Assembly (NCBI GenBank): GCA_963827545.1
Contig: CAWHBI010000039.1
Location: 21,864 to 85,863, forward strand
Length of the DNA: 64,000 nucleotides
Direction: 5' to 3'
Origin: AWTP1-13 sp963827545
GTDB taxonomy: Bacteria > Pseudomonadota > Alphaproteobacteria > Rhizobiales > Hyphomicrobiaceae
Shown here: positions 35,706-43,784 of the stretch, one piece after another
How the letters are laid out: each line of letters opens with the position of its first letter
Position numbering within the stretch: the first letter of the stretch is position 1
The notes under the pieces: model-generated
Told to the model about the DNA's origin: nothing
Database searches by the model: none
Seen by the model: the letters and a program-made list of their open reading frames with translations, nothing else
Translations under genes and position numbers: made by a program

Positions 35706-37886
35706 ATGCAGCAGGATCAAGAAAGCCAGAAAAACCTACTTCTCGCCATCGTGCTTTCGGTGGCCGTGCTGCTAGGCTGGCAGTTCTTCTACGCCGGCCC
35801 GAAGCTGAAGGAGGAGCAGGAGCGCCAGGCGCGCATTCGCCAGGAGCAGGCGCAGACGAAGGAGCCGCCTGCCGGTGCGCCGAAGACTGCACCGGATGCG
35901 GCGCCCGGCAAGGTCCCGCAACAAGGCACGGTGCCGGCTCCCGCCGTTGCACCCGCGTTGAACCGCCAGGCGGCGGTGGCCGCTGGCCCGCGGGTGCGCA
36001 TCGAGACGCCCAGCCTCACAGGATCGATCCCGCTCAAGGGCGGGCGCATCGACGACCTCGTGCTGGCCAAGTACCGCGAGACGGTCGACCCGGCGAGCGC
36101 CAACGTCGTGCTGTTCTCGCCCTCCGGGGCTCCCCATCCCTACTATGCCGAGTACGGCTGGCTGGCAGGCCCCGGTGTAACGCAGCCCATGCCGAACCAG
36201 GACACGCTGTGGCGGCAGGAGAAAGATGCGCCCCTCACGCCGACCTCGCCGGTGACGCTCGTCTGGGACAACGGACAGGGCCTTGTCTTCCGGCGCACCA
36301 TCTCTGTTGATACCGACTACCTGTTCACGGTCGCCGAGGAGGTTGAGAACAAGACCGGGGCCCCGGTAACGCTGCACCCGTACGCATTGATCTCGCGCCA
36401 CGGCATGCCGAAGGTGGAAGGGTACTACATTCTGCACGAGGGGCTAATCGGCGTGTTCGGAACTGCCGGCCTGCAGGAAGTCGCCTACGCGGACGTGCTC
36501 AAGGACGGCGGATCGAAGACCTTCAAGCAGACCGGCGGCTGGCTCGGCTTCACCGACAAGTACTGGGCCGCCGCGCTCGTCCCCGATCAACAAACCCCTT
36601 ACGAAGCCAAGCTCTCAGGCACCAAGGGTGCCAAGGACTACTTCCAGACCGATTTTGCCGGGGGTCCCGTGGTGATCGCGCCAGGCGCCAGGCACACGAC
36701 CACCAGCCACCTGTTCGCCGGCGCCAAGCAGGTGAACCTGATCGACGCTTACGGCGAAAGGCTCGGTGCCAAGCAGTTCGACCTGCTGATCGACTGGGGC
36801 TGGTTCTATTTCATCACCAAGCCGCTGTTCAAACTGCTGCACTGGCTGAGCCTGTTCTTCGGCAACTACGGCCTCGCCATCCTCGCCACCACGGTGCTCG
36901 TCAAGCTCGTGTTCTTCCCACTGGCCAACAAGAGCTACGAGTCGATGGCCAAGATGAAGATGCTGCAGCCGGAGATGGAAAAGCTGCGCGAGCGCTACAA
37001 GGACGATCGCGCCAAGCAGCAGCAGGAGCTGATGGCGCTCTACAAGACCAAGAAGATCAACCCGATGGCCGGCTGTTTGCCCATCCTCCTGCAGATCCCG
37101 GTGTTCTTCGCACTGTACAAGGTGCTGTTCATCACCATCGACATGCGGCACGCGCCATTCTACGGCTGGATCAAGGACCTTTCCGCTCCTGACCCAACCT
37201 CGCTTTTCAATCTGTTCGGCCTGCTGCCCTACGCCGTGCCCGAATTCCTGCACGTCGGTGTGTGGCCCATCGTCATGGGCATCACCATGTGGGTCCAGAT
37301 GCAGCTGAACCCGCAGCAGCCCGATCCCATCCAGCAGAAGATCTTCAACTGGATGCCCGTGATGTTCACGTTTCTGCTGGCATCGTTCTCGGTTGGGCTG
37401 GTGATCTACTGGGCGTGGAACAACGTGCTTTCCCTGATCCAGCAGTACACCATCATGCGCAAAAATGGCGCCGAGATTCACCTGTGGAAGAACATGGGGC
37501 TGGACAAGGTGATTGCGCGGCTCCAGTCGGGGCAGGGCGTCGGTGCGGGGGATGCCATGCGGCGCGGCGCCGAGCAGGTGGGTCAGCGCGTCGGCACCTG
37601 GAAGAAAAGCCTGACTGACAGGCTCCAGCGCCCGAGCGGCGCGCCTGCGCCGAAATCCCCTGATACGGCCAGCACGGGACGTGTGGGCGACGGCACGGGC
37701 ACGGCCGGGGCCGATGCGAAAATGACACGCGAGCAGGCGCTCAAGACCCTGGGGCTGGAAGCCGATGCCACGCCGACCGAGATCGACGCCGCCTACACCA
37801 GGCACGCGCGGCAGAACGGCAGCCTGAACGGCTCGGGGAGGCTGAGCCAGGCGCACGAGATCCTGCGCGGCAAGGAAGGCTCGTGA
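35706..37886 (+). CDS. yidC: Membrane protein insertase YidC with an unusual C-terminal J-like extension
   Basis: YidC inserts proteins into the inner membrane, alone or with SecYEG. The first membrane segment is at residues 10-29 (NLLLAIVLSVAVLLGWQFF), followed by a proline/alanine-rich linker and the periplasmic beta domain, then the insertase core ('FFITKPLFKLLHWL' region; 'KMKMLQPEMEKLRERYKDD'; 'PMAGCLPILLQIPVFFALYK'; 'NWMPVMFTFLLASFSVGLVIYW'). Members usually end shortly after the last membrane segment. Here about 130 residues follow, ending in 'REQALKTLGLEADATPTEID', 'AAYTRHARQN' and 'LSQAHEILRGK' (673-726), which resembles a J domain that has lost HPD. Total 726 residues against about 580-620 in relatives. 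Confidence 0.95.
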   Translation: MQQDQESQKNLLLAIVLSVAVLLGWQFFYAGPKLKEEQERQARIRQEQAQTKEPPAGAPKTAPDAAPGKVPQQGTVPAPAVAPALNRQAAVAAGPRVRIETPSLTGSIPLKGGRIDDLVLAKYRETVDPASANVVLFSPSGAPHPYYAEYGWLAGPGVTQPMPNQDTLWRQEKDAPLTPTSPVTLVWDNGQGLVFRRTISVDTDYLFTVAEEVENKTGAPVTLHPYALISRHGMPKVEGYYILHEGLIGVFGTAGLQEVAYADVLKDGGSKTFKQTGGWLGFTDKYWAAALVPDQQTPYEAKLSGTKGAKDYFQTDFAGGPVVIAPGARHTTTSHLFAGAKQVNLIDAYGERLGAKQFDLLIDWGWFYFITKPLFKLLHWLSLFFGNYGLAILATTVLVKLVFFPLANKSYESMAKMKMLQPEMEKLRERYKDDRAKQQQELMALYKTKKINPMAGCLPILLQIPVFFALYKVLFITIDMRHAPFYGWIKDLSAPDPTSLFNLFGLLPYAVPEFLHVGVWPIVMGITMWVQMQLNPQQPDPIQQKIFNWMPVMFTFLLASFSVGLVIYWAWNNVLSLIQQYTIMRKNGAEIHLWKNMGLDKVIARLQSGQGVGAGDAMRRGAEQVGQRVGTWKKSLTDRLQRPSGAPAPKSPDTASTGRVGDGTGTAGADAKMTREQALKTLGLEADATPTEIDAAYTRHARQNGSLNGSGRLSQAHEILRGKEGS

Positions 37887-37932
37887 CGGCACCGGCAAGC
37901 GCCCTTCAAGTGGTCTCGGGTTCTGACCGACG

Positions 37933-38577
37933 ATGGCGGATGAAGCGTTCACGCCCGATGAGATCGAGGCCGGCGAGGCGCTGTTCCGGCGGCAATGGCG
38001 GTTCGTGAGGAGCGTGCCGAGCCTCGATTTTCTCCCTGCCCACGACCGGCCCGAATGTGCTTTCGCCGGCCGATCCAATGTCGGCAAGTCGAGCCTCATC
38101 AACGCGCTCGCGCGCCACGGCGGACTGGCCCGCACTTCCAATACGCCCGGCCGCACGCAGGAGCTGAACTTCTTCGAGGCGCCCGGTGTCCCCCTGTTCA
38201 TGGTGGATATGCCGGGCTACGGCTTTGCCGAGGCGCCCAAGGCCAAGGTCGAGCAGTGGACGAGGTTGGTTAAGGATTATCTGCGCGGGCGTGCCACGCT
38301 GGTGCGCGTTTTCCTGTTGGTCGACGCGCGGCACGGTCTGAAGCCGCCCGATCTGGCTGTCATGCAGCTGATGGACGAGGCGGCCGTTTCCTATCAGGCC
38401 GTTCTCACCAAGGTCGACAAGATCAAGCCGGCCGAGCTTGTGCGCGTGACGCAGAACACCGCTGCGGTGCTGGGCAAGCACGCGGCCGCCTATCCGGCCA
38501 TGCTTGCCACGTCCTCGCAGACGGGAGCCGGGGTTGCGGAGCTGCGGGCTGAAATCGCGCGGTCGGCAAAGGGATGA
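37933..38577 (+). CDS. engB: Ribosome-biogenesis GTPase EngB (YihA/YsxC)
   Basis: A 214-residue GTPase needed for large-subunit assembly and cell division. G1 is 'GRSNVGKSS' (residues 46-54), G3 is 'DMPGYGFAEAP' (from residue 92) and G4 is 'TKVDKIK'. Switch I 'TSNTPGRTQELNFF' is typical of the family. It follows yidC by 46 bp in the conserved cluster and is convergent with the Clp-N gene (stops 12 bp apart). Confidence 0.96.
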   Translation: MADEAFTPDEIEAGEALFRRQWRFVRSVPSLDFLPAHDRPECAFAGRSNVGKSSLINALARHGGLARTSNTPGRTQELNFFEAPGVPLFMVDMPGYGFAEAPKAKVEQWTRLVKDYLRGRATLVRVFLLVDARHGLKPPDLAVMQLMDEAAVSYQAVLTKVDKIKPAELVRVTQNTAAVLGKHAAAYPAMLATSSQTGAGVAELRAEIARSAKG

Positions 38578-38589
38578 GTCGCCCTGGGC

Positions 38590-40278
38590 TTACCCGCCGG
38601 CAAACGTCTTCATCATCGCAGCAGCGGCCTCCCAGATTTCATGGCCGTACGTGCCCAGCACCACGCCCGCCAAGACCAGCGCGAGAAGCCCCGTCCAGCG
38701 CCCAAGCGACCGCAGAGGGTTACCCCGCACCGTCACCTCGATGGCGCGATCGGGCGGCGCCGATTCGGCGGCAATCCCGTCACGCCCGACCGTGCGCGCT
38801 GTGACGAGCAGCACCAGCCGGCCCCGCCCGCGCGTTTGCGGCGTCACGGTCCAGCGCCAGGTCGCCTGCTCGTCCTGCTGAGGGCCAGATGCCGTGTCCA
38901 CCCATACCGTTTCGGGCGATGTGTGCTCGATCCAGAAGCCCCCGTCAGGCGCCCTCAAGCGCACGGAAAGGGCGCGCGTGACGAACGCATCGGGCCGCTG
39001 TCGCATGCCGCGGCCATTCAGCAGCAGATGGATCAGGCCGTCGATCTTGTCGCGGGCGATGCGGACCTGTGCCGATGTCGCCACGCCCACCCGCATGCGG
39101 CGCGGGATAGACTCGACCAGCGGACCGGATCCAGACCGCTGCCCGGGCCGTGGCTGCGCGGCAGACCGCGCGCCGGTGCCGGCGCCGTTGGGTGCAAGCG
39201 GTCGCGGGGGCCGCGTGGGCTCGGTCCGATCCGGCCAAGGCGCGCGGGGGCCGCGGTCGCTCGGGCGCTGCGGCAGCGGGGTGCGCGGTGTGCCCTCGGC
39301 GCCCTGCAGGGCACGCTGCGCGAACTGTGGCGGGGGACGCTGCGGCGGGCCCTTTGGCAGCCGTGCCACAGGCGGTGAAGCGCCGGGCGGCAGGGTCCTG
39401 CCTTCCTGTGCAGGTGCTCCCGGAGGGGATGCAGGAGCGGCTGGCGCCGACTGCTCTTCCTCCCCATCGTCCAATTTTTCCGTGCCGTCAGCCTGCGAGG
39501 TGGCCGGTGCCGCCGTGGCGGGTGTGGTTGCGGTCGAGAGGCTCGACAGCGCAAGCGACTCGGCCTCCGCAGACGAGGGTGATTCGGCAGCCAGCGGCTT
39601 ACCATCCCCCTTGCTGACCGAGGTGGTGGAGCGCTGCTGGATGCGGGCGCGTGCGGCCGCGAGAATATCGTCGACCGACTGGGATTGGCCTTGCGGCTTG
39701 GGCGTCGAATGTGCCGAACTCGCACTCTCTCCGCCCGCGGGGGCGCTCTCGACATGGCCCGTTTCGGTCTGGGCAGCAGCCGCGGGGGTTGTGGCAAACT
39801 TCTTGGAGCGCAACTGCGCGCTGGCCTTTTGCAAGGCGCGGATGGCCTCCTCGAACGTGAGCCCGTGCGACTTGAGCAGGCCAGCGGCCGGGCTCTTGCC
39901 GTCGCCGACCACCGCCGCCAGCACAATCGCCCCGTCGATCTGGCGCCGGTTGGATTGCTGGGCGGCCTGTCCTGCGGCCTGCATCACGCGTAGGAGTTCC
40001 GGATCGGGGCGAGGCTCGGCTCCGTCCTCCGCGCGCATGTCCTCAAGCAGGCGGCCGAGATAGCCCGATACATCGGTGCCAAGGCGGACGACGTCGACAT
40101 TGCTGGCCTTGAGGACGATCGCGGCGTCGGGATCCTCGGTCAACGCCAGCAGCAGATGCTCGAGCAGGACGGCGCGATGCGCCTGCTCGCGCGCGAACCC
40201 GTGCGCCCGCTCCAGGCTCTGGGCCAGATTGGGCGACATGGCAATCGACCTGAACTGTTCCGCAAACGATTGCGGCAT
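38590..40278 (-). CDS. Clp N-domain protein without ATPase, with a C-terminal membrane anchor
   Basis: A 562-residue protein. The N-terminal 140 residues form a double Clp-N domain ('SLERAHGFAREQAHRAVLLE', 'HLLLALTEDPDAAIVLKA'; then 'ELLRVMQAAGQAAQQSNRRQ', 'AAGLLKSHGL'). About 230 residues of Pro/Ala/Ser-rich low-complexity linker follow. The C-terminal part has a beta-rich globular domain ('FVTRALSVRLRAPDGGFWIE', 'WRWTVTPQTRGRGRLVLLVT') and a single membrane segment (WTGLLALVLAGVVLGTYG). There are no AAA+ motifs. The ATG at 40278 has a GGGGG site. It interrupts the engB-argB gap on the opposite strand. Its role is unknown; a membrane-tethered adaptor for a Clp-like or other partner is a guess. 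Confidence 0.85.
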   Translation of the reverse strand: MPQSFAEQFRSIAMSPNLAQSLERAHGFAREQAHRAVLLEHLLLALTEDPDAAIVLKASNVDVVRLGTDVSGYLGRLLEDMRAEDGAEPRPDPELLRVMQAAGQAAQQSNRRQIDGAIVLAAVVGDGKSPAAGLLKSHGLTFEEAIRALQKASAQLRSKKFATTPAAAAQTETGHVESAPAGGESASSAHSTPKPQGQSQSVDDILAAARARIQQRSTTSVSKGDGKPLAAESPSSAEAESLALSSLSTATTPATAAPATSQADGTEKLDDGEEEQSAPAAPASPPGAPAQEGRTLPPGASPPVARLPKGPPQRPPPQFAQRALQGAEGTPRTPLPQRPSDRGPRAPWPDRTEPTRPPRPLAPNGAGTGARSAAQPRPGQRSGSGPLVESIPRRMRVGVATSAQVRIARDKIDGLIHLLLNGRGMRQRPDAFVTRALSVRLRAPDGGFWIEHTSPETVWVDTASGPQQDEQATWRWTVTPQTRGRGRLVLLVTARTVGRDGIAAESAPPDRAIEVTVRGNPLRSLGRWTGLLALVLAGVVLGTYGHEIWEAAAAMMKTFAGG

Positions 40279-40515
40279 CAACAACCCCCTGGTGCAGCGC
40301 GAGAGCGCTCAACGCCTTGCCTTGGCGCGCTCGGCGGCCACTGCCGGATGCTTGTGCCAATTTGGACCGACTCTAGCCGATCCCCCGGGCGTTATCATGG
40401 CCCTTGGCACAGGAACCTGTGCGGCAACGGGGTCGTAACCCTCGCAAATTGCGTTGAGTGAGGCGCCGGGGCCGCTATAAGTCCTTTCCGCTGATCAGGA
40501 AGCCCAAAAAGGGTC

Positions 40516-41481
40516 ATGGCGATGGCGAAGGTGCAGACCGCAAAAAGTGGAGCGGCGGGGCCTCCTGCGGCCGACAGGTCGACCCCTTCCCCCGCCCAAC
40601 TCCAGGCGCGCACCCTGGCGGAAGCGCTTCCCTATATGCAGCGCTACAGCCGCCAGACCGTGGTGATCAAATACGGCGGCCACGCCATGGGTGATCCCGC
40701 ACTGTCGGCGGCTTTCGCCCAGGACATCGTGCTCCTCAAGCAGTCGGGCGTGAACCCGATCGTCGTGCACGGGGGCGGTCCGCAGATCGCCGGCATGCTG
40801 AGGCGGCTACAACTCAAATCGGAATTCGTGAACGGCCTTCGCGTCACCGACAAACCCACCGTCGAGGTGGTCGAGATGGTGCTGGCGGGGCTGATCAACA
40901 AGGACATCGTCACCGCCATCAATCGCCAAGGAGGCAAGGCTGTCGGCATCTCGGGCAAGGACGCCAACCTGATGATCGCCCGCAAGATTACCGAGATGCC
41001 CGACCCCGAGTCGAACCTGATGAAGGCCGTCGACATCGGCTACGTCGGCGATCCGGCGGAGGTCAACCCGCACATCGTCGAGGTGATCTCCGCGTCCGAC
41101 CTGATCCCGGTGATCGCGCCAGTCGGCATCAGCCGCGAGGGCGAGACGCTCAACATCAATGGCGATTCGTTTGCAAGCGCGCTCGCGGCGCGCATGAAGG
41201 CCAAGCGCCTGCTCCTGCTCACCGACGTGGCCGGGGTGCTCGACAAGAGCAAGAAGCTCATCGAGCGGCTGTCGATAGAGGAGGCGCGCAGGTTGATCCG
41301 CGACGGCACCATTACCGAGGGCATGATCCCCAAGATCGAAGGCTGCATCGAAGTGGTGGAGGCGGGCGTGGAGGCGGTGGTCATCCTCGACGGCCGGGTG
41401 CCGCACTGCGTGCTGCTCGAGCTGTTCACCGAGCACGGCGTCGGCACGATCATCGGCCGCAAGGTGAAGAGGGCGGCATGA
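40516..41481 (+). CDS. argB: Acetylglutamate kinase
   Basis: Catalyses ATP-dependent phosphorylation of N-acetyl-L-glutamate, the second step of arginine synthesis. Signatures: 'TVVIKYGGHAMGD', 'VVHGGGPQI', 'VNGLRVTD', 'GKAVGISGKDANL', 'NINGDSFASALAARM' and 'GGMIPKIEG'-like 'TEGMIPKIEGCIE'. The 321 residues include an N-terminal extension of about 30 that begins MAMAKVQTAKS. Extended N termini occur in arginine-sensitive enzymes. It overlaps the next gene by ATGA. Confidence 0.97.
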   Translation: MAMAKVQTAKSGAAGPPAADRSTPSPAQLQARTLAEALPYMQRYSRQTVVIKYGGHAMGDPALSAAFAQDIVLLKQSGVNPIVVHGGGPQIAGMLRRLQLKSEFVNGLRVTDKPTVEVVEMVLAGLINKDIVTAINRQGGKAVGISGKDANLMIARKITEMPDPESNLMKAVDIGYVGDPAEVNPHIVEVISASDLIPVIAPVGISREGETLNINGDSFASALAARMKAKRLLLLTDVAGVLDKSKKLIERLSIEEARRLIRDGTITEGMIPKIEGCIEVVEAGVEAVVILDGRVPHCVLLELFTEHGVGTIIGRKVKRAA

Positions 41482-42398
41482 CCTCCTCCTCTCCCCGCGT
41501 CGCTGCCCCCTCTCCCCGTCATGCCGGAGGCGTGTCTCCGACACGACGGGGAGAGGGTCACGGCGGAGCCGTGCCTCCGGCACGAGGTGAGGGGCGGCCC
41601 CAAGTGCCGTCCGAGCCCCTTGCCGCCCCTCATCCTAGCCCTCTCCCCACTGAAGAGTGGGGAGAGGGGACACGGGCAGCGCCTGCGGGACGCCGCGGCT
41701 TCGAGCGCACGCAGGTGTGGATATTCGATCTCGACAACACGCTCTACCCCGCCGACTGCAACCTCTTCACCCAGGTCGACCAGAAGATGGGCGAATTCAT
41801 CGCCCGCTATCTCGGCGTGCCGTTCGAGTACGCGCGGCATTTGCAGAAGACCTACTATCGCCAGTTCGGCACCACGCTGTCGGGCCTGATGCAGGTCCAC
41901 AGGATGGATCCCAAGGCCTTCCTCGACTACGTGCACGACCTCGACCTGTCGGTGGTGGCCGAGCACCCGGAGCTGGCGGCGGCAATCGAGCGGCTGCCGG
42001 GGCGGAAGCTCATCTTCACCAACGGCTCGCGCGCGCATGCAGAGCGGGTGGCGGGCAGGATCGGCATCCTGCACCTGTTCGAGGGCATCTTCGACATCGT
42101 CGATTCGGACTACGTGCCGAAGCCCAGCGCAGACTGCTACACGCGGTTCCTGACAGCGCACGGGGTCGATGCTCAGGCATCGGCGATGTTCGAGGACATG
42201 CCGCACAACCTGGAGGCGCCACACGCGCTGGGCATGACCACGGTGCTGGTGCGCTCGGAGTTCAACCACGACCACCCGGTGCAGAAGGCGATCCGGGGCT
42301 GGCTCGAGCCGCCCGCGCATGTACACCATATGACGCGAGATCTCGCTGGCTTCCTCAAGGAGGTCGGGCCCCCTTCCACTGCCTCAAGCCAGGCGTAG
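41478..42398 (+). CDS. HAD pyrimidine 5'-nucleotidase with repeat-encoded N terminus
   Basis: A HAD hydrolase of the pyrimidine-5'-nucleotidase group. Motif I is 'VWIFDLDNTLYP' (nucleophile Asp at FDLDN), motif II 'LIFTNGSRAHAE', motif III lysine in 'YVPKPSADCY', motif IV 'MFEDMPHNLEAPHALGM'. In rhizobia this gene follows argB, as it does here. The ATG (41478) overlaps the argB stop. Residues 3 to about 70 are encoded by a palindromic repeat and have no counterpart in the family; without them the length would be about 235. Function in nucleotide turnover is the family assignment. Confidence 0.92.
   Translation: MTSSSPRVAAPSPRHAGGVSPTRRGEGHGGAVPPARGEGRPQVPSEPLAAPHPSPLPTEEWGEGTRAAPAGRRGFERTQVWIFDLDNTLYPADCNLFTQVDQKMGEFIARYLGVPFEYARHLQKTYYRQFGTTLSGLMQVHRMDPKAFLDYVHDLDLSVVAEHPELAAAIERLPGRKLIFTNGSRAHAERVAGRIGILHLFEGIFDIVDSDYVPKPSADCYTRFLTAHGVDAQASAMFEDMPHNLEAPHALGMTTVLVRSEFNHDHPVQKAIRGWLEPPAHVHHMTRDLAGFLKEVGPPSTASSQA
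41508..41669. repeat. Palindromic element of the CCCTCTCCCC family within the nucleotidase gene
   Basis: Two perfect hairpins define it: CCCTCTCCCCGTC (41508-41520) with GACGGGGAGAGGG (41545-41557), and CCCTCTCCCCACT (41640-41652) with AGTGGGGAGAGGG (41657-41669) around a GAAG loop. The right end is almost identical to that of the element at 26862-26891. Its reading frame has stayed open and adds some 60 residues to the protein. Confidence 0.78.
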
Positions 42399-42429
42399 GG
42401 TCGGACTGTCTGATGGGCGGAGCTACCCA

Positions 42430-43542
42430 ATGCGGGTCCTGATCTGTGGCGGTGGCGTCATTGGCGCCTCAATTGCCTATTTCCTGAGTTGCCGCAACGT
42501 CAAGGCAACCGTCATCGAACGGACGGGACTCGCTTGCGCGGCATCCGGCAAATCAGGGGGATTTCTGGCGCTCGACTGGTGCGATGGCACTCCGCTCGAG
42601 GCGCTGGCGCGTCGCAGCTTCGCTCTGCATGCGAGCCTCGCAGACAAGATCGGCCGCGAGTGGGGCTATCGACGCCTTACGACCTATGGCGGCTCTGCCG
42701 CAGCACGGAACCACATCCGGCTGGGTCGCGCGGCGCACGACATCGACTGGCTGTCCGATGGGGTGCTGGTGGACCGATTCCTCGGGTCGGCCGATACCAC
42801 GGCTCAGGTCCACCCCGGTGAATTCACGCATGCCATGATGCAAGCTGCGGTGGCGCAGGGCGCCGAGCTCCGTCTAGGACGTGTCACAGGCATCGTGCAC
42901 GAGAACGACTCGGCGCGTGTCCGCGGCGTCGAGGTCGACGGAGCGACCATCGAAGGCGATGCGGTGATCATTGCCATGGGGCCCTGGTCGGTTCTGGCTG
43001 CGCAATGGCTGCCCCTGCCCGCCGTGTTCGGTCTGAAAGGTCACAGCCTCGTTTTCGACACCGGGACGAAGGTGCCACCTGAAGCGCTTTTCCTTGAATT
43101 TCAGGAGGCGTGCGGCGCCGTGCATTCGCCTGAAATCTTTCCGCGCAACAATGGCACCACCTATGTCTGCGCCATCTCCAGCGAGAGCCCTCTCCCGGTC
43201 GATCCCGGCGATGTGGTACCCGATCCCGGAGCCATCGATCGCCTGCAAGCCATGTGCAGCCGATTGTCGCCTACGCTGGGTGAGGCGAGGGTGCTGGCCC
43301 GTCAGGCTTGCTATCGTCCCGTTACGCAGGACGGCTTGCCGTTGATCGGTCCGGTCCCGGCCGTCCAAGGTGCGTACGTGGCGACCGGTCACAGCGTTTG
43401 GGGCATTCTCAATGCGCCAGGAACTGGCGAGGCGGTCGCGGAGCTGATCGTCGACGGCGCCGCACGCACCGTCGACCTGTCACCCTTCGATCCCACGCGA
43501 TTGGTCCCGCTCGATCCGACGTTGCGACGAACTCATGCCTGA
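42430..43542 (+). CDS. FAD-dependent oxidoreductase of the DAO family
   Basis: A 370-residue flavoprotein of the D-amino-acid-oxidase/glycine-oxidase superfamily. The FAD site is 'VLICGGGVIGASIAYFL', the second conserved segment is 'AASGKSGGFLALDWCDG', and the C-terminal FAD motif is 'YRPVTQDGLPLIGPVP' followed by 'VATGHSVWGILNAPGTG'. Such enzymes oxidise amino or imino acids. It is encoded 242 bp before a TRAP transporter operon, and the pair may import and oxidise one substrate. The electron acceptor (oxygen or quinone) is not clear. Confidence 0.87.
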   Translation: MRVLICGGGVIGASIAYFLSCRNVKATVIERTGLACAASGKSGGFLALDWCDGTPLEALARRSFALHASLADKIGREWGYRRLTTYGGSAAARNHIRLGRAAHDIDWLSDGVLVDRFLGSADTTAQVHPGEFTHAMMQAAVAQGAELRLGRVTGIVHENDSARVRGVEVDGATIEGDAVIIAMGPWSVLAAQWLPLPAVFGLKGHSLVFDTGTKVPPEALFLEFQEACGAVHSPEIFPRNNGTTYVCAISSESPLPVDPGDVVPDPGAIDRLQAMCSRLSPTLGEARVLARQACYRPVTQDGLPLIGPVPAVQGAYVATGHSVWGILNAPGTGEAVAELIVDGAARTVDLSPFDPTRLVPLDPTLRRTHA

Positions 43543-43784
43543 ATCCCAGTGCGGAATTGGCCGTGCGCAGGGTGGCGCACGTCCCGCACGCGCAGGAACG
43601 CGTGCTTGATAAATGCGCACAAATGATCGGTCCGGCGCGAAGGCGCGGTGACCCATGCGGCGCCGCGACCTGGCCAGGGAATAGTCAGCGGGTGCTGCTT
43701 TCGCCGTGCGAATAGGGCTTGACGGTCCCTGCAACCTGATGGCCGGATGCAGGCTGTAAAACAAAATATCCGGGAGGACTACAC

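Noticed and set aside
43543..43784. Riboswitch or attenuator before the first TRAP operon
   Set aside because: Only unremarkable sequence and a good ribosome site are visible; no conserved riboswitch core recognised.
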